Shown here: piece by piece, positions 1-7,837 of the stretch
Numbering within the stretch: the stretch's first letter is position 1
How the letters are laid out: each line of letters begins with the position of its first letter
Source of the DNA: Noviherbaspirillum sedimenti
Lineage (GTDB): Bacteria; Pseudomonadota; Gammaproteobacteria; Burkholderiales; Burkholderiaceae_D
Assembly: GCF_003590835.1 (NCBI RefSeq)
Contig: NZ_QYUQ01000002.1
Span: 2,294,001 to 2,358,000, forward strand
Length of the DNA stretch: 64,000 bases
Direction: 5' to 3'
Program-made: the position numbers and the translations under genes
Notes under the pieces: generated by a model
Database searches by the model: none
Seen by the model: the letters and a program-made list of their open reading frames with translations, nothing else
What the model was told of the DNA's origin: nothing

Positions 1-96
1 AAGCCGCACGCAGGTTCGCGTAAATTCGGCGACGCTCGGCAGATCGGAAAATTCCTGCCGGATGACGCCCCATACGTCCAGCCACCATCCATCCAT
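1..96 (-). CDS. Partial gene, N-terminus of a probable MgtC/SapB-like membrane protein
   Basis: Only the first 32 codons lie in the window; the gene runs off the left edge. The ATG at 96 is preceded by a good ribosome-binding sequence (AAGGAAG on the minus strand). The N-terminus is Trp-rich and acidic (MDGWWLDVWGVIRQEF, then a DLP-x-VAEFTR stretch). From memory this resembles the short leader before the first membrane helix of MgtC/SapB family proteins, but too little is visible to be sure. It is divergent from the monooxygenase gene at 272. Confidence 0.4.
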   Translation of the reverse strand, partial: MDGWWLDVWGVIRQEFSDLPSVAEFTRTCVRL

Positions 97-271
97 GTCA
101 ACTTCCTTGCCGGGTTGTTCGCATCCTTATTTATCGCAGCTGACCGGCCTGGCGTATTGATTCTTCGCAGGACACCCCGGCCTCGTCGCGGGCGCGCCAG
201 CGAACTCCAGCCGATCTGGTTACAATTTCAGGCTATTCACTCCCTGGCGCATCGCTGAATGCCTGCCTGAT

Positions 272-1291
272 ATGTCTGCCCCATCCGTTATTGCGCCTCT
301 TTCCGTACTCGACCTCTCCCCTATCCCAGAAGGCAGCGATGCCGCGCAATCCTTGCGCAATACGCTCGACCTCGCGCGCCATTGCGAGCGCCTGGGCTTT
401 CACCGCTACTGGCTGGCAGAACACCACAGCATGCCTGGCATCGCCAGTGCCGCCACCGCGGTCGTGATCGGCCATGTCGCTGCCGGCACCTCGACCATCC
501 GCGTCGGCGCCGGCGGCATCATGCTGCCCAATCATTCGCCGCTGGTGATCGCCGAGCAGTTCGGCACGCTGGAGTCGCTGTTCCCGGGCCGCATCGACCT
601 CGGCCTCGGTCGTGCACCAGGCTCGGACCAGGCCACCGCGCGCGCGTTGCGCCGCAACCTCGATTCCGACGCGGATCAATTTCCGCAGGACGTGCTGGAG
701 CTGATGCATTACTTCGAACCGCCACGGCCAGGCCAGACAGTGCGGGCGGTGCCCGGCACCGGCCTGCAGGTGCCGGTCTGGATTCTCGGCTCCAGCCTGT
801 TCGGCGCCCAGCTTGCCGCCGAACTCGGCTTGCCGTATGCCTTTGCCTCGCACTTCGCGCCGGCGCAGATGATGGATGCCATCGCCCTGTACCGGGCACG
901 CTTTCGGCCATCGCGCCATTTGCAAAAACCCTACGTGATGCTGGGCTTGAGCGTGTTCGCCGCCGACACCGACGAAGAAGCGCATTTCCTTGCCAGCTCG
1001 ATGCAGCAGGCCTTCGTCAACCTGCGCAGCGGCAATCCGACGCCGCTGCTGCCACCGGTAGAAGGCTACGTCGACAGCCTGATGCCGCACCAGCTCGCGA
1101 TCCTTGAGCACACGATGTCGTGCAGCGTCATCGGCGCCCCGGACACGGTGCGGCGCGGCATCGACGCCTTCGTCGCGCGCACCGGCGCCGATGAATTGAT
1201 GATCACCGCACAAATCTTCAGCCACACGGCGCGCCGGCATTCCTATGCACTGACGGCGGCGGCGACCGGCATGCGTGGCGGGACGGCCTGA
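272..1291 (+). CDS. LLM-class flavin-dependent oxidoreductase (luciferase-like monooxygenase)
   Basis: A 339-residue protein of the bacterial luciferase-like family, which uses reduced flavin and O2 to oxidise small substrates and folds as a TIM barrel. The family signature is clear: [13 protein letters not shown] near residues 47-59, the strand [17 protein letters not shown], and [11 protein letters not shown] around 110-120. It is the compact YhbW-like type with no fused reductase, so it would need flavin from a separate reductase. The substrate cannot be predicted. The stop lies 4 nt before the next gene, an efflux permease, so the two are probably co-transcribed; a detoxification or secondary-metabolite role would fit but is inference. 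Confidence 0.85.
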   Translation: MSAPSVIAPLSVLDLSPIPEGSDAAQSLRNTLDLARHCERLGFHRYWLAEHHSMPGIASAATAVVIGHVAAGTSTIRVGAGGIMLPNHSPLVIAEQFGTLESLFPGRIDLGLGRAPGSDQATARALRRNLDSDADQFPQDVLELMHYFEPPRPGQTVRAVPGTGLQVPVWILGSSLFGAQLAAELGLPYAFASHFAPAQMMDAIALYRARFRPSRHLQKPYVMLGLSVFAADTDEEAHFLASSMQQAFVNLRSGNPTPLLPPVEGYVDSLMPHQLAILEHTMSCSVIGAPDTVRRGIDAFVARTGADELMITAQIFSHTARRHSYALTAAATGMRGGTA

Positions 1292-1295
1292 CCCC

Positions 1296-2534
1296 ATGCA
1301 GACCACGCCCACGCCCGCGCCAACACATATCCGCCCCCCTTCCCCTACCCTGCTGGCAATCCTGCTGGCAGGCCTGGCGATGCTTGGACCATTTTCGATT
1401 GACACCTACCTGCCCGCCTTCCCCGACATCCAGGCCGGGCTGCATGCCAGCGCAATCGAAGTGCAGCAGACGCTGACCGCCTACATGTTGTCATTCGCGC
1501 TGATGATCCTGTGGCATGGCGCGCTGTCGGATGCCTTTGGCCGGCGCAACATCACGCTCGGTTCGCTGGCGGTGTTTGCCGTCGCCTCGCTGGGCTGCGC
1601 CGCGGCGCACAGCGTCGAATACCTGTGGGCCTTCCGCATCCTGCAAGGCGTGTCGGCCGGCGCCGGCGTCGTCATCGGCCGCGCGGTCATCCGCGACATG
1701 TACGCCGATGCGCGCGCCGCGCGCCTGCTGTCGCTGGTGACCATGATCTTTTCGATCGCGCCGGCGATTGCGCCGATACTGGGCGGCTGGATCGTCAAGC
1801 TGCTGGACTGGCGCTCGATCTTCCTGTTCCTGTTCGCCTTTACGGTACTGCTGCTGTGGTTTTGCTACAAGCGCCTGCCGGAAACCCTGCCGCCCGAACA
1901 GCGGCAACCGTTCAACCCCGCCTTCCTGGCGCAAAGCTACAAGAAAGTGCTGCGCTCGCCGCGGTTCCATCTGAAGACCGGCGTGGTCGCCTTCAATTTC
2001 GCCGGGCTGTTCCTGTACGTTGCCGCAGCGCCGATCTTCATCACCCGGCACCTTGGGCTGGGTCCCGGCCAGTTCGGCTGGCAATTCATCCCGGCCGTGG
2101 GCGGGATTTTCCTGGGGGCGCTGGCGGCCAACCGCCTGGCCGGGAAAATGCCGGTACCAAGGCAAGTCATCATCGGTTTCTGCTTTTTGATCGGCGCCGG
2201 ACTGTTCAATGTCCTTTACCATGCTTTTTTCCCACCGGCCCTGCCATGGTCGGTCGTGCCGCTGTTTTTCTATTGCTTCGGCATGTCGGTGGTGGCGCCC
2301 GGGGTGACTTTCATGGTGCTCGACCTGTTCCCCGAAATTCGCGGCACGGTCGCATCCTGCCAGTCCTTCGTGCAAACCATGCTGGGCGCCCTCGTCGCCG
2401 GCGTGATCGCGCCGTTGTTATGGGGCTCGGTGCTATGGCTGGCGGCCGGTCAGCTGATTTTCGCCACCGTGGGACTGGCCCTGTGGCTGGCAGTCGGCCC
2501 GTATCGCCGCCGCGCTCAGATGGTTTTGGAGTAG
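1296..2534 (+). CDS. Bcr/CflA family multidrug efflux MFS transporter
   Basis: A major facilitator superfamily drug/proton antiporter of 412 residues in the inner membrane, with about 12 hydrophobic segments. The first helix carries the Bcr/CflA hallmark FSIDTYLPAFPDI. The loop after helix 2 has the MFS motif A form GALSDAFGRRN. Family members export drugs such as bicyclomycin or chloramphenicol, or sulfonamides and Cys metabolites; the substrate here is unknown. I chose the ATG at 1296 over an in-frame GTG at 1275 because the GTG lies inside the upstream gene. It is 4 nt downstream of the monooxygenase gene and convergent with hemN. Confidence 0.88.
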   Translation: MQTTPTPAPTHIRPPSPTLLAILLAGLAMLGPFSIDTYLPAFPDIQAGLHASAIEVQQTLTAYMLSFALMILWHGALSDAFGRRNITLGSLAVFAVASLGCAAAHSVEYLWAFRILQGVSAGAGVVIGRAVIRDMYADARAARLLSLVTMIFSIAPAIAPILGGWIVKLLDWRSIFLFLFAFTVLLLWFCYKRLPETLPPEQRQPFNPAFLAQSYKKVLRSPRFHLKTGVVAFNFAGLFLYVAAAPIFITRHLGLGPGQFGWQFIPAVGGIFLGALAANRLAGKMPVPRQVIIGFCFLIGAGLFNVLYHAFFPPALPWSVVPLFFYCFGMSVVAPGVTFMVLDLFPEIRGTVASCQSFVQTMLGALVAGVIAPLLWGSVLWLAAGQLIFATVGLALWLAVGPYRRRAQMVLE

Positions 2535-3946
2535 CGCAGGCGTTCCAGTTTGATTGCGTGCGGCATGCCCAGATAGCGGTCGAATACCATGCAGATATTG
2601 CGGATCAGGAGGCGCCCCTTGGGCGTCACCATAATTTCGCCCTCGGCCAGGCGTAGCAGGCCGTCTTCCTGCAGCGCCTGCAGCTGTTGCAATTCGCTGC
2701 CAAAGTAAGCGCCGAAGTCGATGGCAAATTCCTTTTCGAGCGCCGGCATCGACAGCGCAAAATCGCATGCCAGCAACTGGATCACCCGACGGCGCAAAAA
2801 ATCGTCGGCTTGCAGCGCCAGCCCGCGCGTCACCGGCAATTCGCCGGCATCGATGCGCAGGTAATAAGCTTCCAGCTTTTTCTCGTTCTGGCTGTAGGTG
2901 CCGCCGACCGCGCTGATGCCGGACACGCCGCATGACACCAGTTCAGCTTCGGCATGCGTCGAGTAACCCTGGAAATTGCGCTGCAGGCGTTTTTCGTGCT
3001 GCGCAACCGCCAGGTCGTCGCCGGGCTTGGCGAAGTGGTCCATGCCGATATACACATAACCGGCGCCGGTCAGCCGTTCGATGCACAAGGCCAGCATGTC
3101 GAGCTTGGTTTCGGGGCTCGGCAAGTCCTCTTCCAGGATCAGTTTTTGCGACTTGAACAACTGCGGCATGTGCGCATAGTTGTAGATCGAGATGCGATCC
3201 GGATCGGCGTCGATCACCTTCGCCAGCGTCGCGCGCATCGTCCGCATGTTCTGCCTGGGCAGGCCGTAGATCAGGTCGATGCTGATCGAACGGAAACCTG
3301 CCGCGCGCGCAGCCTCGATCACCGCGACGGTCTGTTGCTGCGGCTGGATGCGATTGACCGCCTTTTGCACTTCCGCATCGAAATCCTGCACGCCCAGGCT
3401 GATGCGGTTGAACCCTTGCGCGCGCAGCACATGCACGCGCGCCGGATCGACCGTGCGCGGATCGATTTCGATCGCATATTCCCCGACCTCGTCAGGGGCG
3501 AAGTCGAACGCGCGGCGCAAGTGCGCCAGCAAGCCATCCATCTGCGCGTTCGACAGGTAAGTCGGCGTGCCGCCGCCGAAATGCAATTGTTCGACCTGGT
3601 TGATGCCTTCGAAAAGGCGGGCTTGCATCGAGATTTCCCGCCGCAGATAGTCGAGGTAGACATCCGCCTTGTCATGCTCGCGCGTGATGATCTTGTTGCA
3701 GCCGCAGTAGTAGCAGAGCGATTCGCAAAACGGGATGTGCACGTAGAGCGACAGGGGTTTTGCCGCACCCGCCGCGCGCACGCGGGACACCGCCTGCAGG
3801 TAGTCTGCCGTGCCGAATCCCGGCGTGAAGCGGTCTGCCGTCGGATACGAGGTATACCGCGGCCCCTGCCTGCTGTGACGGCGGATCAGATCGGCGTCGA
3901 ACTGGACAAGCGGACCGGTGACGGGTAACTCTGCTGGGACTGTCAT
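2516..3946 (-). CDS. hemN: Oxygen-independent coproporphyrinogen III dehydrogenase
   Basis: A radical-SAM enzyme that converts coproporphyrinogen III to protoporphyrinogen IX without O2, in the cytoplasm. The 476-residue protein has the cluster-binding C74-x3-C78-x2-C81 followed by GC (FCESLCYYCGC), the HemN N-terminal RYTSYPTADRF, and the glycine-rich FGGGTPT. The ATG at 3946 is preceded by GAGGAG, a strong ribosome-binding site; a longer in-frame extension to 4024 lacks one. An FNR-type site and a -10 element sit upstream (4002-4044), as expected for an anaerobic heme gene. The O2-dependent counterpart hemF is also in this window at 43393. The 3' end overlaps the MFS gene by 19 bp. Confidence 0.95.
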   Translation of the reverse strand: MTVPAELPVTGPLVQFDADLIRRHSRQGPRYTSYPTADRFTPGFGTADYLQAVSRVRAAGAAKPLSLYVHIPFCESLCYYCGCNKIITREHDKADVYLDYLRREISMQARLFEGINQVEQLHFGGGTPTYLSNAQMDGLLAHLRRAFDFAPDEVGEYAIEIDPRTVDPARVHVLRAQGFNRISLGVQDFDAEVQKAVNRIQPQQQTVAVIEAARAAGFRSISIDLIYGLPRQNMRTMRATLAKVIDADPDRISIYNYAHMPQLFKSQKLILEEDLPSPETKLDMLALCIERLTGAGYVYIGMDHFAKPGDDLAVAQHEKRLQRNFQGYSTHAEAELVSCGVSGISAVGGTYSQNEKKLEAYYLRIDAGELPVTRGLALQADDFLRRRVIQLLACDFALSMPALEKEFAIDFGAYFGSELQQLQALQEDGLLRLAEGEIMVTPKGRLLIRNICMVFDRYLGMPHAIKLERLRYSKTI

Positions 3947-4001
3947 GCTGCGCACTCCTCGTGACTCAATCGGGCGGGCCTTTTTACAGGCCGGATGCCC
4001 A

Positions 4002-4044
4002 AGTGTACGAGCGCAGTGCAGCAAATGTGGTTGATCCAGGTCAA
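4002..4044 (-). promoter_or_regulatory. FNR/Anr-dependent promoter of hemN
   Basis: TTGATCCAGGTCAA at 4031-4044 matches the FNR consensus TTGAT-N4-ATCAA at 9 of 10 positions. On the minus strand a -10-like TACACT lies at 4007-4002. A start near 3996 would put the centre of the box at about -41.5, the class II activator position. The hemN ATG is 50 nt further on. The geometry is read from sequence; the regulator is inferred. Confidence 0.7.
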
Positions 4045-4081
4045 TCCAAACCGGGCCGAATTGGTGCCCGGCACCGCCAGA

Positions 4082-4522
4082 TCAGCGTGTGCGGGAAAAC
4101 TTCGCTGCCAGCTGATTGAGTTTTTCAGAGCGCCGCTGTTCCTCTTCCTCGGCCTTTTTCTGTGCTTCCTGCGTCTGGCGTTGCGCCTTGCGCTGTTCGG
4201 CATCCTTCTTCAGCCGCTCGTCAAGCATCTTCGCCGCATGCGCGCGCTGCTCTTCGGTGACTTCACCGGCGGCGTTGCCGTCGAGGTCGAACCTGGCCGT
4301 GGCCTTTTTCATCGCCTTCAGGTAGCGCAATGAATTGGTATGCATGCCAAGTGCGATGCGCAGCGCCTTGCGGTTCAGATCGGGCTGACGGCCAATCAGC
4401 TGCTTGTCGATGCCGATTGCCAGCGGCTGGCAATCGCGCAAAACGGCAAAATTTGCCTGCAATTCCTTCAGCAGCGCACGGGCGACTTGAAAAGGGCTGG
4501 GCGCGGTGGTGTCCATACTCAT
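4082..4522 (-). CDS. ProQ/FinO-domain RNA chaperone
   Basis: A 146-residue protein whose first about 95 residues match the ProQ/FinO fold: the PLAIGIDKQLIGR segment near residue 32, then ALRIALGMHTNSLRYLKAM with the conserved tyrosine and lysine, then FDLDG and VTEEQRAHA. Such proteins bind structured small RNAs and mRNA 3' ends and act as post-transcriptional regulators. The rest is a charged, coiled-coil-like Lys/Glu/Gln tail (QRKAQRQTQEAQKKAEEEE). Two in-frame ATGs (4522 and 4516) are possible. It is divergent from the kinase gene, whose possible extended 5' end overlaps it. The family is clear; the RNA targets are unknown. Confidence 0.85.
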   Translation of the reverse strand: MSMDTTAPSPFQVARALLKELQANFAVLRDCQPLAIGIDKQLIGRQPDLNRKALRIALGMHTNSLRYLKAMKKATARFDLDGNAAGEVTEEQRAHAAKMLDERLKKDAEQRKAQRQTQEAQKKAEEEEQRRSEKLNQLAAKFSRTR

Positions 4523-4661
4523 TCAGGGTAAAAAAATTGGATTTCGAAAGGAGTGCAGGATATCACGGAGTGGCGACCGGCCCCGCAGTCCAGGGCGCAC
4601 AAGAATGCTGCAATTTGCCGCTTATTCGCAGGATAGCGTAAAAAATACTGGCAAACTGGCA

Positions 4662-5705
4662 ATGTTAATGGCATTCTTCCTGCACATGACCCTTGCCACC
4701 GCCATCCCCATCAGCACAGCCACCGTCAACCGCATCGGCCGCTTCCGTATCATTCGCGAGCTCGGCCGCGGCACCATCGGCTGCGTCTATCTCGGCCACG
4801 ATCCGGTCATCGACCGCGAAGTCGCGATCAAGACCTTCCTGCCCTCGATGTCGGCGGTGGAGCGCAAGCGCATCGAAGAGCAGTTCATCAATGAAGCGCG
4901 CGCCTCGGGACGGCTGAACCACACGAATATCGTGACGATCTACGAAGCTTACTCGGAAGGCGGCACGACCTATATCGCGATGGAATACCTGCAGGGCACC
5001 GAACTGCACCGGCTGCTGGCAACCCAGCACAAGTTCGCCACCAGCGACGTCGCCTCGATCATCTACCGGCTCGCCAACGCCCTCGACTTCGCGCACAACA
5101 ATAACGTCGTCCACCGCGACATCAAGCCGGCCAATATCTTCCTGGTGGCCGACAATCAGCCCAAGCTGATGGATTTCGGCATTGCCCGCGCGCCCAACCG
5201 CGTGGCCGATGAATTCGCCGGCAGCGACGATGCGCCCTTCACCCTCTATTGCAAGGAAAACCTGCTGGGCACGCCCAACTACATGTCGCCGGAACAGGCC
5301 ACCTATTCCCGAGTGGACCACCGCACCGACATCTATTCGCTGGGCGCGGTGATGTACGAGATGCTGACCGGGCGCAGGCCCTTCGTGGCGGAAAACGTCG
5401 AGAAGCTGCTGGAAAAAATCGCCCACAGGGCGCCAAAAGCGCCGCATGAGATCAACCCGGAAGTGCCGGAAGGCTTGTCGGCGATCGTCATGCGCGCCAT
5501 GAGCAAGCGCCCGGAAAAGCGCTATGCCAGCGCCCACGACATGGCCGAAGAAATCAAGCGGTATGTCCTCGCCGGCCAGCGGCGCCGCCGCGAAGACCGC
5601 ATGCGGCAAGGGGAAGAACAACGGCGCCGTACCGACCGTCCGCAGGACGGCACCAGTCCCGGCTTGCTCGACAAGCTCTTCAGGAATGTCTTGCGCAAAT
5701 CCTGA
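4662..5705 (+). CDS. Serine/threonine protein kinase (Hanks type)
   Basis: A 347-residue kinase with a complete catalytic core: Gly-rich loop GRGTIG (residues 35-40), VAIK lysine (57), HRDIKPAN catalytic loop (151-158), DFG (171-173), and GTPNYMSPEQ before the APE-like helix. It has no transmembrane helix or PASTA repeats; the C-terminus is a short Arg-rich tail (RRRREDRMRQ). It is therefore probably a soluble cytoplasmic kinase. The start is uncertain: in-frame ATGs lie at 4605, 4662, 4668 and 4686, none with a strong ribosome-binding site. No cognate phosphatase is adjacent; the neighbour is a divergent ProQ/FinO protein. The substrate is unknown. Confidence 0.85.
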   Translation: MLMAFFLHMTLATAIPISTATVNRIGRFRIIRELGRGTIGCVYLGHDPVIDREVAIKTFLPSMSAVERKRIEEQFINEARASGRLNHTNIVTIYEAYSEGGTTYIAMEYLQGTELHRLLATQHKFATSDVASIIYRLANALDFAHNNNVVHRDIKPANIFLVADNQPKLMDFGIARAPNRVADEFAGSDDAPFTLYCKENLLGTPNYMSPEQATYSRVDHRTDIYSLGAVMYEMLTGRRPFVAENVEKLLEKIAHRAPKAPHEINPEVPEGLSAIVMRAMSKRPEKRYASAHDMAEEIKRYVLAGQRRRREDRMRQGEEQRRRTDRPQDGTSPGLLDKLFRNVLRKS

Positions 5706-5711
5706 CGCATC

Positions 5712-6212
5712 TCAGCAGGAGCGCGCCGTCTGCGCGCTGCGGCCTGCGCGCAGATGTCGTGCCAGGCCGATGCCGCCTGCACGCATGATCGCATCGTGGT
5801 TCCAGCGGAACAGCGGCTTCGCCAGCGGGGCCAGCAGGTTCATCCACAATCGGGTCGTGCGCACCTGCCATTCGTAGCGCACGGTGGTGAGGCCCTGATC
5901 CCGTTCGAAGCGCCAGCAGCCTGTGCCTTCGAGATCGCCCTCGACGCAGCCTTCGAGCAGCCGCAAAGGCTCGATCCGGGTCACGCGCATGACGAAGCTC
6001 AGACGATACGGCAGTACGCCCTTCCAGGTGTAACGCTGCCGCGCCCCCAGGCCGTCTGCTTCCCCGCGCTCGAGGGTGACGATGCATTCGGCACCATTCC
6101 ACCATCCCGGCCACGCTTCCGAGTGGAAGATCGCATCCCACACGATCTCGAGCGGCGCATCGAATTGCCACAGCGTGGTCAAATGATAGTGATGATTGCC
6201 GGCTTCGCGCAT
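5712..6212 (-). CDS. SRPBCC-fold (polyketide cyclase/START-like) protein
   Basis: A 166-residue protein starting HYHLTTLWQFDAPLEIVWD, the usual first strand and helix of the SRPBCC lipid-binding fold, followed by WPGWWNGAE and alternating strand patterns. Such proteins bind hydrophobic ligands in a deep cavity. There is no signal peptide, so it is cytoplasmic. GAGGAT precedes the start. It is the third gene of a minus-strand operon: 15 nt after the DUF1571 gene, itself 3 nt after the cupredoxin gene. It is convergent with the kinase (6 nt gap). No specific function can be given. Confidence 0.75.
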   Translation of the reverse strand: MREAGNHHYHLTTLWQFDAPLEIVWDAIFHSEAWPGWWNGAECIVTLERGEADGLGARQRYTWKGVLPYRLSFVMRVTRIEPLRLLEGCVEGDLEGTGCWRFERDQGLTTVRYEWQVRTTRLWMNLLAPLAKPLFRWNHDAIMRAGGIGLARHLRAGRSAQTARSC

Positions 6213-6227
6213 GCGATCCTCGTCAGA

Positions 6228-6854
6228 TCAGGGAGCGAAAAACCGCTCGGAAAACCGGACGTCGATTTCGACATCGCGCATGTCGACCGTCTCGATCAGG
6301 TCGCCGGCAGCATCGAAACTTTCCACTTTTAACGGAAACCGGGTGTCATGCGCCAGCCACACCCGATAACGATGCACGCCAGCCACGGCATTGCCCGCAT
6401 CACCAAGGATATCGAAGCCTGCGGCTGACTGCGCAGCGAGTTCCGTGTCGCCGAGTGGCGTCATGCGGCCGCGCGCCCGCAATTGCAGCAGATTCGCCAG
6501 CAGCGCACCGACGTCGGAGCGATCGATCCGCTGGCCGCTGCGGCTGCGCACCAGCGGATTGTCCGGCGCGAAGGTCAGCGTCGGCCGATGGTTCAGGCCG
6601 AATGGCCAAAGACGCACCTTGCGCACGGCCGGATCGTAGATCAGCACCAGGCCCGCGTGCGGCTGGACGAATTCCATCCGCACCCAGCCTGGCTTGCGAT
6701 AGAAATAATGGATCACTTGCCGCTCACCATCGGCGGCCGTCGATTGCACCGTAACCTGATAGGAATTCAGCGCGCGGAAACGGGCTTCGGCCTCGTCCAG
6801 CGGGTCGGCCATGACCTCAGCGGCCAGTGCGACGGCGAATAGGCTCCATAGCAC
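6228..6854 (-). CDS. Exported DUF1571/LolA-like protein
   Basis: A 208-residue protein with a short hydrophobic N-terminus ending near MADPLDEAE, consistent with secretion to the periplasm. The body (YQVTVQSTAADGERQVIHYFYRKPG, cut here into its recognisable parts: an SYQVTVQS strand, HYFYRKPGWVRMEF, and a C-terminal PLKVESFDAAGDLIETV) resembles the DUF1571/LolA-like half-barrel that carries lipids or lipoproteins. It starts 3 nt downstream of the cupredoxin stop, so translation is probably coupled. Together with the cupredoxin and an SRPBCC protein it suggests a periplasmic module handling a hydrophobic or metal-linked substrate; that is inference. Confidence 0.65.
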   Translation of the reverse strand: MLWSLFAVALAAEVMADPLDEAEARFRALNSYQVTVQSTAADGERQVIHYFYRKPGWVRMEFVQPHAGLVLIYDPAVRKVRLWPFGLNHRPTLTFAPDNPLVRSRSGQRIDRSDVGALLANLLQLRARGRMTPLGDTELAAQSAAGFDILGDAGNAVAGVHRYRVWLAHDTRFPLKVESFDAAGDLIETVDMRDVEIDVRFSERFFAP

Positions 6855-6857
6855 ACG

Positions 6858-7274
6858 CTACTCCCTGACCTCCAGCACGCCGGCCATGCCGCGCTCGCGA
6901 TGGCTCTTGAAACCCAGCAGCCGTTTCGAGCAATAGAATACGTACTTGCCGGCCGTCAGGTTAAAGCGCAGCGTTTGCGCCTCTTCACCGAGTTTTACGT
7001 CCGCCAGCGAGGTGCCATCCGCAGCCTCCAGCACGAAACTGTGCGGGACGACGCCCGGCTCCACCTTCACGCTGATCTCCAGCGGCTGACCGGCCTGCGC
7101 GACGATATGCTCAGGTCGAAAGAAATAGTTGCCGCCCACCAAGGCAACCCGCTGCACGCCATCGGCGTCCCTGCTGGCCTGATAGGAGAGCGCATCCGGC
7201 CCAGCGGCACTCGTCCCGAACGCGAGCATGGCGATAGCAATGGCGCAGCAGCGGGCGAACATGGCAGGTTTCAT
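6858..7274 (-). CDS. Periplasmic cupredoxin-domain protein
   Basis: A 138-residue exported protein. Residues 1-24 form a signal peptide (ending TSAAG). The mature part has the cupredoxin pattern with all four type 1 copper ligands apparent: His78 (VPHSF), Cys115 (YVFYCSK), His125 and Met130 (SHRERGM), with C-x9-H-x4-M spacing. It should bind one copper and shuttle electrons or act as a copper chaperone. The Cys-loop is longer than in plastocyanin. It is first in an operon with a DUF1571 and an SRPBCC gene. Confidence 0.75.
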   Translation of the reverse strand: MKPAMFARCCAIAIAMLAFGTSAAGPDALSYQASRDADGVQRVALVGGNYFFRPEHIVAQAGQPLEISVKVEPGVVPHSFVLEAADGTSLADVKLGEEAQTLRFNLTAGKYVFYCSKRLLGFKSHRERGMAGVLEVRE

Positions 7275-7358
7275 GGCTCAAACCCCGTATCAAAATCATC
7301 CAGCACAGCATATAAGATTCCGCACTGGAAGTTTGGTTCGCGGCGCGCCGTTCGGCCC

Positions 7359-7380
7359 GAACTCCATTCGAACTCCATTC
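7359..7380. repeat. Tandem 11-bp repeat CGAACTCCATT
   Basis: Two head-to-tail copies of CGAACTCCATT (7359-7369 and 7370-7380) lie in the 190-bp gap between the divergent cupredoxin operon and the small gene at 7468. They could be an operator or simple slippage; nothing else supports a role. Confidence 0.4.
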
Positions 7381-7467
7381 ATCCGCAGCCATCTAAATGC
7401 TCTTCCAGCCTGGGCATTTTTACTGCAGTCTTTTTTCCAGCGCATGGATTTACAAAAGGAGCTCGTA

Positions 7468-7680
7468 ATGACTATCAGCAAGCCAAACCGGACGCATGTC
7501 CAGTCTTCCGATCCGATGCAAATGAAGCGGCATAAAGAGTCGGGTGACCAGCACATTCTTCCGATCGACGAACCGGCCGAGTCGCCGCACCGGCCGCATC
7601 GACTCAGCCGGCAGGACATGCAAAAGACCCTGCCGCCGGAAAGAGAAAGCGCCGCGCCAGAGGAACCGGAATCTCCGTAA
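7468..7680 (+). CDS. Small hydrophilic protein of unknown function
   Basis: A 70-residue reading frame with a good ribosome-binding site (AAAAGGAG, 7454-7461) 6 nt before the ATG at 7468. The product is hydrophilic, His/Pro/Glu-rich and probably disordered (PHRPHRLSRQ, then PPERESAAPEEPE). I recognise no domain. The good start site is the main reason to keep it. It has no obvious operon partner. Confidence 0.5.
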   Translation: MTISKPNRTHVQSSDPMQMKRHKESGDQHILPIDEPAESPHRPHRLSRQDMQKTLPPERESAAPEEPESP

Positions 7681-7711
7681 GTCGCCCGGTCCGGGCACCG
7701 TATCGAAGAGC

Positions 7712-7720
7712 TTTACAGTG
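7712..7720 (+). promoter_or_regulatory. Possible activator site TTTACAGTG upstream of the sigma-54 promoter
   Basis: TTTACAGTG at 7712-7720 resembles TTTACACTG at 22228-22236, which lies upstream of the other PEP-CTERM gene. Distances to the respective -24 GG are about 66 and 44 bp, differing by two helical turns. Only two sites are compared, so this is a suggestion. Confidence 0.25.
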
Positions 7721-7780
7721 CTCGCCGAATTTCAAAATGCAAATCCAATAACCCATTGAAAAATTTGATATTTATAGAAT

Positions 7781-7796
7781 TGGTGCCGTACTTGCT
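7781..7796 (+). promoter_or_regulatory. Sigma-54 (-24/-12) promoter of PEP-CTERM gene 1
   Basis: TGGTGCCGTACTTGCT fits the sigma-54 pattern TGGYRY-N5-TTGCW. The invariant GG (7782-7783) and GC (7794-7795) are separated by exactly 10 nt. The predicted start near 7807 leaves a leader of about 31 nt to the ATG at 7838. PEP-CTERM genes are known to be RpoN-dependent, with the PrsK/PrsR system, in some betaproteobacteria; PrsR control here is inference. Confidence 0.75.
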
Positions 7797-7837
7797 TGAT
7801 TAGAAAAAGCAATACAACCCAACTTGAAGAATATCAA

